From Faecalibacter bovis (GTDB taxonomy: Bacteria > Bacteroidota > Bacteroidia > Flavobacteriales > Weeksellaceae): a DNA stretch of 64,000 nucleotides. The notes under the pieces are model-generated. The model saw only the letters and a list, made by a program, of their open reading frames with translations, had not been told where the DNA came from and did no database searches. Shown here one piece after another: positions 43,806 through 53,211 of this stretch. Every line of letters starts with the position of its first letter. The first letter of the stretch is position 1. A program made the position numbers and the translations under genes. Location of the stretch: positions 908,001-972,000 of the forward strand of contig NZ_CP072842.1 in the NCBI RefSeq assembly GCF_017948305.1. The letters are read 5' to 3'.

Positions 43806-45473
43806 TTACATTCCTGCTATCCAAAGTGCAGGATTTTGTTTCGTTGTTCCGCTCCATACTTGGAAATTCATGATTGTTTCTCCAGTTGGTGCAGTATCAA
43901 TTAATCCAATTAATTGACCACGTCCTACACGATCTCCTTTACTTACATTTACTGTAGATAAATTCGTATAAACCGTGTAATATGTTCCGTGACTAACTAA
44001 TACAGATTTGTTACCACCTTGGATTGGCATTACGAAAGAAACAGTACCTTCAAAAACGGCTCTTGCACTTGATCCTTTTCCTGTAGAGATATCAACACCA
44101 CTATTTTGAATGTCGATATTCTTTAAGATTGGATGCGAACTTGTTCCGTAATGACTTACAACTTTCCCTTTTGCAACTGGCCAAGGTAATCGACCTTTAT
44201 TCGCTAAGAAATCTCCAGATAAACCACCAACTTCTGGTGTATCATTAAAGCTTTCAGCTGGTTTTGGTTCGTCTTTTACAACAACCTTCTCTTTTTCAGG
44301 AACTTTCGTTATTACCTTAGCTGCGGCTTCTGCTTTCGCTTTCGCTTCGGCATCAGCACGTGCTTCAGCAATTTTACGCTGATCTTCTTCTTTCTGAGCT
44401 TTTAAACGAGCTTCCTCTTCCGCTTTACGCTGCGCAATTAATCGCTGACGTTCTGCTTCTGCTTCACGTTCTAATTGTTCGAATTTTGCAACTTCTGTTT
44501 TCGCTGTAGATGCAAAACTACCTTTTGGATAAGATTTTAAATACGATTGGTATGCTGCCTTTGAGTGAGTACTACGAGCAACATTCCATGCTTTCGCATC
44601 CGCTTCAATCGCTGCAATATTTCTACGTGCAGATGATGCGTAATCTCCTTTCGGATTTTCTTTTAAATATTCGTTATAAGCAGGAATTGTATTTGCATTA
44701 CGCGCAATATCCCAAGCTTTTTTATCTTTTTCAGCTCTAATTTTTGCTTGACGAATTTCTTCTTCGATAATCGCTTTAATCTGAGCATCAATCTGACGTT
44801 GTTGGTTTTGTTTCGCGTTAATATCGGCAGCAATTACACTTTCATTTTTCTTAAATTCAGCAACAGCTTTCTCTTTTTCTAGTCTTTCTTTTTCTAATGA
44901 TTGACTAAATAATTGCTGTTGAGTTAAGACTTTTTCTTTGTCTTGTTTAGCTTTTTCTTTTGCTGCTTGTTTAGCACGAATATCAGTTGTTTTACCAACT
45001 ATCTCTTCTGCTTTAGCAATTTGATAATCAGCGTATTTTTCTAAATATTCAACTCGGCGATAAGCTTCACTAAGACTTTTAGATGATAAGATAAAAAGTA
45101 ATTTATTGTCTACCGAACGATTTTGGTAGGCACGAACTAATACTTTTTTATAATCTTCTTTTAGAACCTGAAGTTCACGAGAAAGTTTATTAATTTCTAA
45201 CTGAGTCAAATAAATTTCATCTTCGATAAAGCGTTTTTCTTTACCTAAGTTGCTTACTAATTTGGTCTGAGTATCTATTTTTTTGGTAAGATTTTGCACA
45301 TATTCTACATTAAGTCGAGAATTTTCTTGATTTTTCTTCAAGGCTTGACCTAACTGTAAAATTTCTTTTTTTAACTGTGCATTTTGTTTTTGCAAATTCT
45401 CTTTGTTATAGGGCACCTGAGCATTTACCCATATACTCAAAGAGCATATAATTGCGGTTAAAACAATCCTCAT
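43806..45473 (-). CDS. EnvC-like murein hydrolase activator (degenerate M23 domain)
   Basis: A 555-residue periplasmic protein. Signal peptide ending VNAQ; coiled coil to about residue 245; a duplicated helical repeat of roughly 44 residues (AWDIARNANTIPAYNEYL and AWNVARSTHSKAAYQSYL); an Ala/Glu/Lys-rich stretch; then a LytM/M23 domain from residue 430. The zinc ligands are missing: the motif reads NSGVDIS where H-x-x-x-D is expected, and YTVYTNLS where an HxH is expected. It should therefore regulate amidases, as EnvC does, rather than cut peptidoglycan itself. Its ATG overlaps the DUF4292 stop by one base. Confidence 0.88.
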   Translation of the reverse strand: MRIVLTAIICSLSIWVNAQVPYNKENLQKQNAQLKKEILQLGQALKKNQENSRLNVEYVQNLTKKIDTQTKLVSNLGKEKRFIEDEIYLTQLEINKLSRELQVLKEDYKKVLVRAYQNRSVDNKLLFILSSKSLSEAYRRVEYLEKYADYQIAKAEEIVGKTTDIRAKQAAKEKAKQDKEKVLTQQQLFSQSLEKERLEKEKAVAEFKKNESVIAADINAKQNQQRQIDAQIKAIIEEEIRQAKIRAEKDKKAWDIARNANTIPAYNEYLKENPKGDYASSARRNIAAIEADAKAWNVARSTHSKAAYQSYLKSYPKGSFASTAKTEVAKFEQLEREAEAERQRLIAQRKAEEEARLKAQKEEDQRKIAEARADAEAKAKAEAAAKVITKVPEKEKVVVKDEPKPAESFNDTPEVGGLSGDFLANKGRLPWPVAKGKVVSHYGTSSHPILKNIDIQNSGVDISTGKGSSARAVFEGTVSFVMPIQGGNKSVLVSHGTYYTVYTNLSTVNVSKGDRVGRGQLIGLIDTAPTGETIMNFQVWSGTTKQNPALWIAGM

Positions 45474-46264
45474 TATTTTATTTCTTTTTTCTTATACCCA
45501 CTTGGAACTGAGAAAGGTGTATTTGTTTCTTGATATGTAAAACTATTATATTCCAAATCCACTTGACGCGTTTTTTTATCTTTTATAATAATTTTAACAT
45601 TTTTAGGAAACTCTTCCTCACCCACTTTCATCCAATTTGCATATGCTATTTCAACTTCCATCTTGCGTTTTGGATCTTTAAGATGAGCTTCTTTTAGACG
45701 AAAACCATTATCAAAAACGTAAGTCTGAATGTATTCACCCGCTTGAGGTGAAGATTGAATTTGTGAGTTTTTGTTATACGCTACAATATATTGATTTTGA
45801 TCTAACGTTGCTGTGTATTCTGTTGGATTTAAATCCACGAAAACTTTACCTAACATTAAATTCTGAAGCTTTTGATAATCAATAAAATCGACCTTTAAAA
45901 GTTTATTCGCTAACGAAAAATCACCTTCGTAATATGTTCCACCTACTTTCTCGTAAGCAGAAAAACCATCGGGTGTTATTAAAGCTCGTGCTCCTGTAAA
46001 ACCAAATTTAGTAGCATTAACCCAAATTTTAGATCCATTATTTACGTAAATCGTTGCTTTTACATCACCAGAAATTTCTTCCAAATCAGCTACTACTTTG
46101 GCTTGAATCGTTAAATGATCAAAGTTTGATTTTTTAGCTAACGTTTGGTTGATAATTTTAGTAGATTCTGAAACTAACGGAGCTTCAGAATTATTTACCA
46201 CTTTTGATGAGGTACAACTTGTTACAGCAAATGCTAAACCTAAAATTAGGGCTAATTTTTTCAT
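45473..46264 (-). CDS. DUF4292 family lipoprotein
   Basis: A 263-residue lipoprotein. MKKLALILGLAFAVTSC has Cys17 in the lipobox. The mature part is beta-rich in the style of LolB/LppX-like lipid carriers (HLTIQAKVVADLEEISGDVKATIYV; GTYYEGDFSLANKLL; FRLKEAHLKDPKRKMEVEIAY). It carries the DUF4292 pattern found upstream of M23/EnvC genes in Bacteroidota. A lipid-transport role is possible but unproved. It follows the nucleotidyltransferase gene by 11 bases. Confidence 0.88.
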   Translation of the reverse strand: MKKLALILGLAFAVTSCTSSKVVNNSEAPLVSESTKIINQTLAKKSNFDHLTIQAKVVADLEEISGDVKATIYVNNGSKIWVNATKFGFTGARALITPDGFSAYEKVGGTYYEGDFSLANKLLKVDFIDYQKLQNLMLGKVFVDLNPTEYTATLDQNQYIVAYNKNSQIQSSPQAGEYIQTYVFDNGFRLKEAHLKDPKRKMEVEIAYANWMKVGEEEFPKNVKIIIKDKKTRQVDLEYNSFTYQETNTPFSVPSGYKKKEIK

Positions 46265-46275
46265 ATCTTAAATTA

Positions 46276-47298
46276 TTAAGCTTCGTGAGATTTAAAATCT
46301 AATTCAGAAAAATCACCTAGCGAAATACTACGAGAAACACCGTAATATTTAGCATTATTACCAATCATAGAATCAGTTAAATTCGCGTTAGCAATAATAG
46401 AGTTTTCTTGAATTAATGAATTGTCGATATTAGAACATTCAACTTTTGTTCCATTTCCTAAAGAAACATTTGGTCCAATTTTAGAATTTCTGATTACAAC
46501 TCCATCTCCAATATAACATGGTGGAATAATTAATGAATTTTCGATAACTGCATTTGAATTAATCGATGAATAATCTGCTTTATCTAAATTTAAAACTCGA
46601 GAGTTTGTATCAACAGTAACCGCTTTATTTCCGCAATCCATCCATTCGTCAACTTTACCTAAAGTAAATTGATCTCCTTTTGAACGCATTGTTTCTAACG
46701 CATCAGTTAATTGATATTCACCACCAGTTGTGATATCATTTTCAATTAAATGTTCAATTTCTTTGTATAATTTTTGACCATCACGGAAGAAGTAAATACC
46801 AATGATTGCTAAATCTGATACAAATTCTTGAGGTTTCTCTACGAAATCTGTAATTACCTCGTTTTCATCTAATTTTACTACTCCAAAAGCTGATGGATTT
46901 TCAACTTGTTTTACCCAAACTACACCATCAGATTCCATATCTAACTTAAAATCTGCACGGAATAATGTATCTGCATAAGCAACAACAACTGGTCCGTCTA
47001 AAGCTTGTTTTGCCATCCAAATTGAATGTGCTGTACCAAGAGGTTCTAATTGATGAGCAATTGTACCTTTCGCACCTAATTTTTCTGCAATTGTAACTAA
47101 ATCAGCTTCTACTTCAGCACCAAAATCACCGATAACGAAAACAATTTCATCAATTTTTTCTGAACTTACTTTGGCGATATCCTCAACTAAACGGTGAACG
47201 ATAGGTTTACCTGCAATAGGGATTAATGGTTTAGGAGTTGTTAATGTATGTGGGCGTAAACGAGATCCTCGTCCAGCCATTGGGATAATAATTTTCAT
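46276..47298 (-). CDS. Sugar-1-phosphate nucleotidyltransferase
   Basis: A 340-residue NTP transferase. The N-terminal MKIIIPMAGRGSRLRPHTLT and TPKPLIPIAGKPI carry the GxGxRL and PKxL motifs. YADTLFRADFKLD holds the metal-binding Asp. The C-terminal part (about 250-325) is a left-handed beta-helix with hexapeptides such as IGDGVVIRNSKIGPNVSLGNG. It activates a sugar-1-phosphate, probably glucose or mannose type, for surface polysaccharide or lipid glycan synthesis. The substrate cannot be fixed. It sits between dut and the DUF4292 gene. Confidence 0.9.
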   Translation of the reverse strand: MKIIIPMAGRGSRLRPHTLTTPKPLIPIAGKPIVHRLVEDIAKVSSEKIDEIVFVIGDFGAEVEADLVTIAEKLGAKGTIAHQLEPLGTAHSIWMAKQALDGPVVVAYADTLFRADFKLDMESDGVVWVKQVENPSAFGVVKLDENEVITDFVEKPQEFVSDLAIIGIYFFRDGQKLYKEIEHLIENDITTGGEYQLTDALETMRSKGDQFTLGKVDEWMDCGNKAVTVDTNSRVLNLDKADYSSINSNAVIENSLIIPPCYIGDGVVIRNSKIGPNVSLGNGTKVECSNIDNSLIQENSIIANANLTDSMIGNNAKYYGVSRSISLGDFSELDFKSHEA

Positions 47299-47327
47299 TT
47301 TAAATAAATATTGTTGAGTTTGATCTC

Positions 47328-47759
47328 TTACTTTCCTGTACTACCGAATCCACCTGCTCCACGCTCAGTTTCATCTAAAGTTTCTACTTGTTCCCACGAA
47401 ATTGTTTCGTGTTTTGCTATTACTAATTGTGCGATACGTTCACCATCTTCGATAGTATAAGTATCATTAGAAACATTGGCGATAATTACACCAATTTCAC
47501 CACGATAATCTGCATCAATTGTACCTGGAGAATTTAAACAAGTTAAACCATGTTTTAAAGCCATACCACTACGAGGACGAACTTGTGCTTCGTAACCTGC
47601 TGGCAATTCGATGAATAATCCTGTAGGAATTAAACGTCTTTCTAAAGGTTTTAATTCAATTGGTTCATCAATATTCGCTGTCAAATCCATACCAGCTGAT
47701 AAAGCCGTTTTATATTCTGGTAACGCGTGTTTCGATTGATTAATAACTTTTACTTTCAT
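47328..47759 (-). CDS. dut: dUTP diphosphatase
   Basis: The trimeric dUTPase hydrolyses dUTP to dUMP and pyrophosphate, and keeps uracil out of DNA. All five motifs can be seen in 143 residues: [46 protein letters not shown] and the P-loop-like C-terminal [11 protein letters not shown]. It begins 6 bases after the flippase stop and precedes the nucleotidyltransferase gene by 29 bases. Confidence 0.97.
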   Translation of the reverse strand: MKVKVINQSKHALPEYKTALSAGMDLTANIDEPIELKPLERRLIPTGLFIELPAGYEAQVRPRSGMALKHGLTCLNSPGTIDADYRGEIGVIIANVSNDTYTIEDGERIAQLVIAKHETISWEQVETLDETERGAGGFGSTGK

Positions 47760-47765
47760 GGGATT

Positions 47766-49211
47766 TTATCTCTGAATCAGTTTTTTAATAGTTCTTCGTT
47801 CTACGATAAATAGCAATGCAATGTACGAGATTAATAAAAGATTACCAATAATCAAATTAGAATCTAAAACATAATAATTAACACATGCCATCACAATTGC
47901 AATTGTCATATATAAAATGATTTTTCCTGTTTGATATGGAATTTTGTAAGCATTTTGTCCCCAGATATATGAGATGATCATCATCGTTCCATACGCGATT
48001 AATGTTGCCCAAGCCGATACCATGAAACCATATTTTGGTAATAAAATTAAGTTTAATATAACTGTAATCGCTCCTCCTATTAAAGAGATTCTAGTTCCTA
48101 CATTGGTACGATCTGTTACCTTATACCATGTAGAAAGATTGTAATAAATCCCGTAAAATAAGTTCGCTATTAAAATAATTGGAACAATATCTAACGCTAA
48201 CCAGAATGATGATTTTGGTATAAAAATTTGTTTGATTAAATCAATATTAGCAAGTATTCCTAAAATCACAACATTACAAATCAAGCTAAAGAAAAACAAG
48301 ATATTTGCATACATCTGCTTTGCGTCTTTATCTTTTGCTACTTTAAAGAAAAATGGTTCTATTCCCATTCGATAAGCTGTGACAAACAACGTCATCAAAG
48401 TCGCGATTTTATAACATGCTGCGTATGAACCAGCATCAGCTTCATCAATTAATTGACGTTGGACTAATTTATCAAAATTCTCATTTAATATATATCCTAA
48501 ACCTGCAATCATAATCGGATATCCATAAAGAAACATCTTCTTAAAAAGATCTGAATCAAATTTTAATTGAACTTGTTTAATCACACCTAACAATAAAACT
48601 ACACCTAAAATAGACGCAATTAAATTGGATATAAAAGGATAAGAAATCGTGTTCGTAAATCCTAAATCAACCATAAAATCAGTCGAAATATAATACAACA
48701 AGAAAATGGTTAATAAAGCCTGAAACACATTTTGGAAAACCTTAATTGCTGAATAATAAATTGGCTTATTCTTAAAACGAAGTACAGCAAAAGGAATTAC
48801 ACAAATTGTATCAAAAAAAGCAATCCAACCAAACCATAATAAATACTCTGGGTTTTCTGTATAATTCGCAAAATCTGCTAATGGTTGTAAAAAAACATAA
48901 AGCAAAATCAGCATTAAAGAAGATGTAGCTGTCATAAACCAAAATGCCGTATTTAAAACCTTTTGATAAAGACCATCTTCTGTTGCGTAACGGAAAAATG
49001 CAGTTTCAAAACCGAAAGTTAAAATAACATTTAAGAAAGATACAGCGGCATATAATTGACCAAAAATAGAAAAATCTGTTTCTGCTGTTTTTCCAATAAT
49101 AAAAGGATTTAAAGCAAACATTATCAATCGAGGCAAGATTGATCCTACACCATATATGATGGTTTCGCTAAATAATTTTTTATACAAGTTCGTAAGTTTT
49201 TGTAAATACAA
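47766..49211 (-). CDS. Polysaccharide/lipid flippase (MATE/Wzx-like)
   Basis: A 481-residue inner-membrane protein with about 14 hydrophobic helices. The N terminus IIYGVGSILPRLIMFALNPFI and the later FSIFGQLYAAVSFLNVILTF match the MATE-like polysaccharide-export flippases (Wzx/MurJ superfamily). It probably moves lipid-linked oligosaccharide or lipid II across the inner membrane. Its position upstream of dut and the nucleotidyltransferase is a conserved flavobacterial order. It is divergent from gpsA, and the start Met has a short 5' overlap with no obvious ribosome-binding site. Confidence 0.87.
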   Translation of the reverse strand: MYLQKLTNLYKKLFSETIIYGVGSILPRLIMFALNPFIIGKTAETDFSIFGQLYAAVSFLNVILTFGFETAFFRYATEDGLYQKVLNTAFWFMTATSSLMLILLYVFLQPLADFANYTENPEYLLWFGWIAFFDTICVIPFAVLRFKNKPIYYSAIKVFQNVFQALLTIFLLYYISTDFMVDLGFTNTISYPFISNLIASILGVVLLLGVIKQVQLKFDSDLFKKMFLYGYPIMIAGLGYILNENFDKLVQRQLIDEADAGSYAACYKIATLMTLFVTAYRMGIEPFFFKVAKDKDAKQMYANILFFFSLICNVVILGILANIDLIKQIFIPKSSFWLALDIVPIILIANLFYGIYYNLSTWYKVTDRTNVGTRISLIGGAITVILNLILLPKYGFMVSAWATLIAYGTMMIISYIWGQNAYKIPYQTGKIILYMTIAIVMACVNYYVLDSNLIIGNLLLISYIALLFIVERRTIKKLIQR

Positions 49212-49234
49212 AAATAGGTATAATACAAATTCCT

Positions 49235-49242
49235 TAACTTTG
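49235..49242 (+). promoter_or_regulatory. -7 box upstream of gpsA
   Basis: TAACTTTG, a perfect TAnnTTTG, 20 bases before the gpsA ATG. No TTG lies at the usual 17-23 base distance. Confidence 0.5.
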
Positions 49243-49261
49243 TAAGTTCAATAAAATTATT

Positions 49262-50263
49262 ATGATTGAGTTATCAAATCGTAAAGTTGGATTAATTGGG
49301 AATGGAAGCTGGGCAACTGCAATTGCAAAAATGCTGAGTAAAAACCTTGAAACATTCAACTGGTGGGTGAAAGATGAATATGTGAAAGAAAGTATCGAAC
49401 AAAATCACCACAATCCAAATTATTTAACAGATGTAGAATTTAATCCTGAAAAATTAAAAATTTCTACAAACATCAACGAAGTTGTATCAAATTCTGATAT
49501 CATTTTTTTGGTTGTTCCTTCTATTTATGTTGAAAGCTGTTTAAGTAAATTAACGATTTCATTAAAAGATAAATTTGTTGTTACATCAATTAAAGGAATT
49601 ATTCCGAATCATTATAAAGCTGTCGGACAATATTTAGTTGACGAATTTAATATTAAAGATGAACAATTAGGTGTTGTAAGTGGTCCTTGTCATGCAGAAG
49701 AAGTTGCCTTAGAGCGTTTATCTTATTTAACAATTGCTGCTTTAGATGAATTGAAGGCTAAAACAGTTGCAGATTGTTTGGCTTGTAATTTTATCAATAC
49801 TAAAATCTCAAACGATATTTTCGGTACAGAATACGGTGCAATTTTAAAAAATATTTATGCCGTTGCTGCTGGTATTGCTCACGGATTAGGTTACGGAGAT
49901 AATTTCCATGCGGTATTGATGAGTAACGCGATTCGTGAAATGAATGACATCTTGAAACAAGTCAATAAAACCAAACGTCAAATTAACGATTCGGCATATT
50001 TGGGTGATTTATTGGTAACTGGATATTCAAATTTTTCTCGAAACCGAACTTTCGGAAATATGATTGGAAAAGGATATTCTGTTCAATCCGTTATTATGGA
50101 AATGAATATGGTTGCTGAAGGTTATTATGCAACAAAAGGTGTTGCTATCTTAAATGAAGGATACAAGATTAAAGCTCCAATAATTCATGCTGTTTATAGC
50201 ATACTTTATGAAGGTAAAAATGCCGGAAAAACAATGAAAGAATTATCTATGAAATTAGATTAA
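49262..50263 (+). CDS. gpsA: NAD(P)-dependent glycerol-3-phosphate dehydrogenase
   Basis: GpsA reduces dihydroxyacetone phosphate to sn-glycerol-3-phosphate for phospholipid synthesis. The Rossmann motif GLIGNGSWATAIAKML is near residue 10. VTSIKGIIPN, GVVSGPCHAEE and LKNIYAVAAGIAHGLGYGDN carry substrate residues and the catalytic Lys. Length 333 is normal. The next gene is 3 bases downstream. A -7 box sits just upstream. Confidence 0.96.
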   Translation: MIELSNRKVGLIGNGSWATAIAKMLSKNLETFNWWVKDEYVKESIEQNHHNPNYLTDVEFNPEKLKISTNINEVVSNSDIIFLVVPSIYVESCLSKLTISLKDKFVVTSIKGIIPNHYKAVGQYLVDEFNIKDEQLGVVSGPCHAEEVALERLSYLTIAALDELKAKTVADCLACNFINTKISNDIFGTEYGAILKNIYAVAAGIAHGLGYGDNFHAVLMSNAIREMNDILKQVNKTKRQINDSAYLGDLLVTGYSNFSRNRTFGNMIGKGYSVQSVIMEMNMVAEGYYATKGVAILNEGYKIKAPIIHAVYSILYEGKNAGKTMKELSMKLD

Positions 50264-50266
50264 ATT

Positions 50267-50683
50267 ATGATTAGAAAAGATTTTATTTCTAAATATATCG
50301 AAGAGTTAGGAAAATCAATGGCTCGTCTAATTGCGTACGAAATTGGTGACGAAGATGATAATTTCATTTTTCATTTCAATGAAATGTTACGCTCATATTA
50401 TCGTTTAGATGATAATGAATTAGCAACTTTATTAATCGCTGACGAAGATCGAGATCAATTTTTATTGTCTGATGAGTTAAAGAAAGCTAGTATTAGAACT
50501 TATCTAAAAGCAGCTCGTGTATATTTAACAATCGGACAAACAGAAAAGGCAGTTTTAAGTTTTAAAATTGTTGAACGAATCCAAAGTGTTAATTCAGGAA
50601 TTTTCCAATTCCCAACAGAAGAAGATGCAATTATCGCAGCTGAATACAAAACTGTAAAAGAGCAATTAAACTCATTTGTTTAG
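50267..50683 (+). CDS. Hypothetical protein downstream of gpsA
   Basis: A 138-residue cytoplasmic, largely helical protein beginning MIRKDFISKYIEELGKSMARLI. It is acidic in the middle (EIGDEDDNFIFHF, DEDRDQFLLSDELK), and its C-terminal half (TYLKAARVYLTIGQTEKAVLSFKIVERI) resembles a tetratricopeptide-like helix pair. I know no family. It begins 3 bases after gpsA, so co-expression is almost certain, and it has its own terminator. Confidence 0.8.
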   Translation: MIRKDFISKYIEELGKSMARLIAYEIGDEDDNFIFHFNEMLRSYYRLDDNELATLLIADEDRDQFLLSDELKKASIRTYLKAARVYLTIGQTEKAVLSFKIVERIQSVNSGIFQFPTEEDAIIAAEYKTVKEQLNSFV

Positions 50684-50701
50684 ATTACAACGAAAATATA
50701 T

Positions 50702-50745
50702 ACTAAAAGCTATTTATCATTTTTTGATTGATAGCTTTTTTTATT
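50702..50745 (+). terminator. Terminator of the gpsA operon
   Basis: AAAAGCTAT / ATAGCTTTTTT stem with an inner ATCA/TGAT extension and T run. Confidence 0.75.
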
Positions 50746-50811
50746 TCCAATCAATCTTTCAAACCTCTTAAATCTAGTTATCAACAACTTTATTCATAAC
50801 TATTTTGTTCT

Positions 50812-50819
50812 TATCTTTG
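50812..50819 (+). promoter_or_regulatory. -7 box upstream of folD
   Basis: TATCTTTG, a perfect TAnnTTTG, 17 bases before the folD ATG. No good -33 TTG is seen at the right distance. Confidence 0.45.
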
Positions 50820-50836
50820 CGCAAACACAACAAACA

Positions 50837-51715
50837 ATGCAAATTTTAGATGGTATTAAACTTTCAAAAGAGATCAAGAACGAGATCAAATTGAAAGTTG
50901 AATCGTACAAAGAACAAGGAAAACGTGCACCACATTTAGGTGCAATTTTAGTTGGAAACGATGGCGCATCACGCACATATGTAGACAACAAAATCAAAGA
51001 TTGTAAATTCGTAGGTTTTGAATCTTCTGAATTAATTTTAGACGATACAATTTCTCAGGAAGAATTAATTTCTAAGATCAAAGAATGGAACAATGATGCT
51101 AATTTAGATGGTTTTATTGTTCAATTACCATTACCAAAACACATCGATCAAGAGGCTGTAATTAACGCAATCGATCCTGATAAAGATGTGGACGGATTTC
51201 ACCCAATGAATTTTGGTAAAATGGCGTTAGAAATGGAAACATTTTTACCGGCTACACCTTACGGAATTATGGAAATGTTAGAGCGTTACAATGTTCCTAC
51301 AGCTGGTAAACACACAGTTGTAATTGGTAGATCTCGTATCGTTGGACGTCCAATGTCAATCTTAATGAGTAAAAATGGAAACCCTGGAAACAGCACAGTT
51401 ACAATTACTCATTCAAAAACAGAAGATTTAGCAAAATATACCAAAGAAGCTGATATTGTAATTACAGCTTTAGGAGTTCCTGAATTTTTAAAAGCTGATA
51501 TGGTAAAGGACGGTGTAGTTATCGTAGACGTTGGTATTACTCGCGTTGACGATCCTTCATCTCCAAAAGGATTTAAATTAGCTGGTGACGTAGATTTTGA
51601 AAACGTAAAAGAAAAAGCTTCTTGGATTACTCCAGTACCAGGTGGTGTTGGCCCAATGACAAGAGCAATGTTATTAAAAAATACTTTATTAGCTTACAAC
51701 AGAAACAACAAATAA
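50837..51715 (+). CDS. folD: Bifunctional methylene-THF dehydrogenase / methenyl-THF cyclohydrolase
   Basis: FolD interconverts 5,10-methylene- and 10-formyl-tetrahydrofolate. Signatures are SRTYVDNKIKDCKFVGF with the catalytic Lys, QLPLPKHIDQEAVINAIDP, KDVDGFHPMNFG and the nucleotide-binding VIGRSRIVGRPM, then TPVPGGVGPMTRAML at the end. Length 292 is normal. It ends 2 bases before the queE start, so both are likely in one operon. Both use C1/folate- or GTP-derived chemistry, but no direct link is known. Confidence 0.97.
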   Translation: MQILDGIKLSKEIKNEIKLKVESYKEQGKRAPHLGAILVGNDGASRTYVDNKIKDCKFVGFESSELILDDTISQEELISKIKEWNNDANLDGFIVQLPLPKHIDQEAVINAIDPDKDVDGFHPMNFGKMALEMETFLPATPYGIMEMLERYNVPTAGKHTVVIGRSRIVGRPMSILMSKNGNPGNSTVTITHSKTEDLAKYTKEADIVITALGVPEFLKADMVKDGVVIVDVGITRVDDPSSPKGFKLAGDVDFENVKEKASWITPVPGGVGPMTRAMLLKNTLLAYNRNNK

Positions 51716-51717
51716 GA

Positions 51718-52365
51718 ATGATTAATATTACATCAACGACAAAAGAACAACAAGAACTACTTAAAGAAGGTAAGTTATTACCAATTATGGAGCACTTTTA
51801 CACAATTCAAGGTGAAGGAGCTTATACTGGTGTGGCTACCTATTTTATCCGATTAGGTGGATGCGATGTTGGATGTCATTGGTGTGATGTAAAAGATAGC
51901 TGGGACGCAGAAAAACATCCTTTAACTTTGGTTGAAGATATTGTTGAAATTGCAACTTCACAAGCAAATATTATCGTAATTACTGGTGGTGAACCATTGA
52001 TGTGGGATTTATCGTATTTAACGAAAAAACTACACGAAAAAGGAGCGCGTATCCACATGGAAACTTCCGGAGCTTATCCAATGTCAGGCGATATTGATTG
52101 GGTTTGCCTTTCTCCAAAGAAAACGATGTTACCAAAAGATGATGTTTGCGAAGCAGCGCACGAATTAAAATGTATCATCTATAATCAACATGATTTTAAG
52201 TTTGCTGAAGAACAAGCAGCTCGTGTAGGTAAAGATTGCGTTTTATACTTACAAACTGAATGGAGTAAACGTGATAAAAACTTACCTGAGATTGTAGAAT
52301 ACGTTAAAGAAAATCCGAAATGGAGAATTTCTTTACAAACTCATAAATATTTAGATATTCCTTAG
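51718..52365 (+). CDS. queE: 7-carboxy-7-deazaguanine synthase
   Basis: QueE is a radical-SAM enzyme of the queuosine (preQ0) pathway. The cluster motif is C-x3-C-x2-C in GGCDVGCHWCD, near residue 50. MEHFYTIQGEGAYTGVATYFIRLGG before it and VITGGEPLMWDL after it are the family's standard segments. At 215 residues it is normal. The open frame runs 96 bases further upstream into folD, but the ATG at 51718 gives the normal N terminus (MINITSTTKEQ) two bases after folD. Confidence 0.93.
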   Translation: MINITSTTKEQQELLKEGKLLPIMEHFYTIQGEGAYTGVATYFIRLGGCDVGCHWCDVKDSWDAEKHPLTLVEDIVEIATSQANIIVITGGEPLMWDLSYLTKKLHEKGARIHMETSGAYPMSGDIDWVCLSPKKTMLPKDDVCEAAHELKCIIYNQHDFKFAEEQAARVGKDCVLYLQTEWSKRDKNLPEIVEYVKENPKWRISLQTHKYLDIP

Positions 52366-52373
52366 GAATTAAA

Positions 52374-52408
52374 TACAAAAAGGACATCAGTTGATGTCCT
52401 TTTTTTTG
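52374..52408 (+). terminator. Terminator of folD-queE
   Basis: AAGGACATCA / TGATGTCCTT stem with a 2-4 base loop, followed by 8 or more T. Confidence 0.88.
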
Positions 52409-52482
52409 TACTAGTTTCTATCATAGAAAAAAACTTTTAATTCATCCATAATAATCGTAACTTAATCGAAATTTGAAGAATT

Positions 52483-53004
52483 ATGAAAAAGATTTTTTTA
52501 ATGGCATTTGTTCTTCCGCTAGTTTTCTCGTGCGGAAAAGAAGAAAAATCAAATGCAAATACAGATATAATCGAATATAACGAAACTTCAACTCCTGAAG
52601 CTACTACTTCTGCAACTGCACAAACAACGAATCATATCGTAATTAAAGCCAATGATGATATGACTTTTGATAAAACGACCTTTACCGTAAAAGTTGGAGA
52701 AGAAATTACATTGTTGTTAATGAATAACGGAACTATGTCTAAAGAAGCAATGGGACATAATTTAGTTATTCTGAATCAAGGTGTTGATTTAGGAGATTTT
52801 GCGTACGCAGCATCTTCAGAAAAAGATACTGATTACATTCCAAAAGAAAAACAAGCTGATATTTTGGCACATACTAAACTTTTAGGTGGTAAAGAAAATG
52901 ACCAAATAAAATTCAAAATTGAGAAGCCTGGAGATTATCAATTCTTATGCTCGTTCCCTGGACATACAGCAACAATGCAAGGAAAAATAATTGCAGTTAA
53001 TTAA
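52483..53004 (+). CDS. Azurin/auracyanin-like cupredoxin lipoprotein
   Basis: A 173-residue blue-copper lipoprotein. MKKIFLMAFVLPLVFSC gives Cys17 at the lipobox, then a Ser/Thr/Glu-rich linker to about residue 48. The cupredoxin domain keeps all four type 1 ligands: His in MGHNLVI, and Cys, His and Met in FLCSFPGHTATMQG. It likely carries electrons in the periplasm, for a terminal oxidase or nitrite/nitrous-oxide reductase. Those partners are not in this window. It appears monocistronic. Confidence 0.92.
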   Translation: MKKIFLMAFVLPLVFSCGKEEKSNANTDIIEYNETSTPEATTSATAQTTNHIVIKANDDMTFDKTTFTVKVGEEITLLLMNNGTMSKEAMGHNLVILNQGVDLGDFAYAASSEKDTDYIPKEKQADILAHTKLLGGKENDQIKFKIEKPGDYQFLCSFPGHTATMQGKIIAVN

Positions 53005-53012
53005 TCAAAATA

Positions 53013-53038
53013 TAAGCCTCCAATCGGAGGTTTTTTTT
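53013..53038 (+). terminator. Terminator of the cupredoxin gene
   Basis: AGCCTCC / GGAGGTT stem with 4-base AATC loop and T run. Confidence 0.85.
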
Positions 53039-53211
53039 ATTTATATTTTTAAAATTAACTGACATAATTGCTATGACTCGTCTATTTTTTTAGACTAATT
53101 GCATAAATCTTTATGATTTAGAAATTGATTATGAGCTAAAAAACCGAAAATCCTCCTACTAATCTATGATATTAATAGATTAATAAATAAATATTGATGT
53201 TTTTTATTTTT

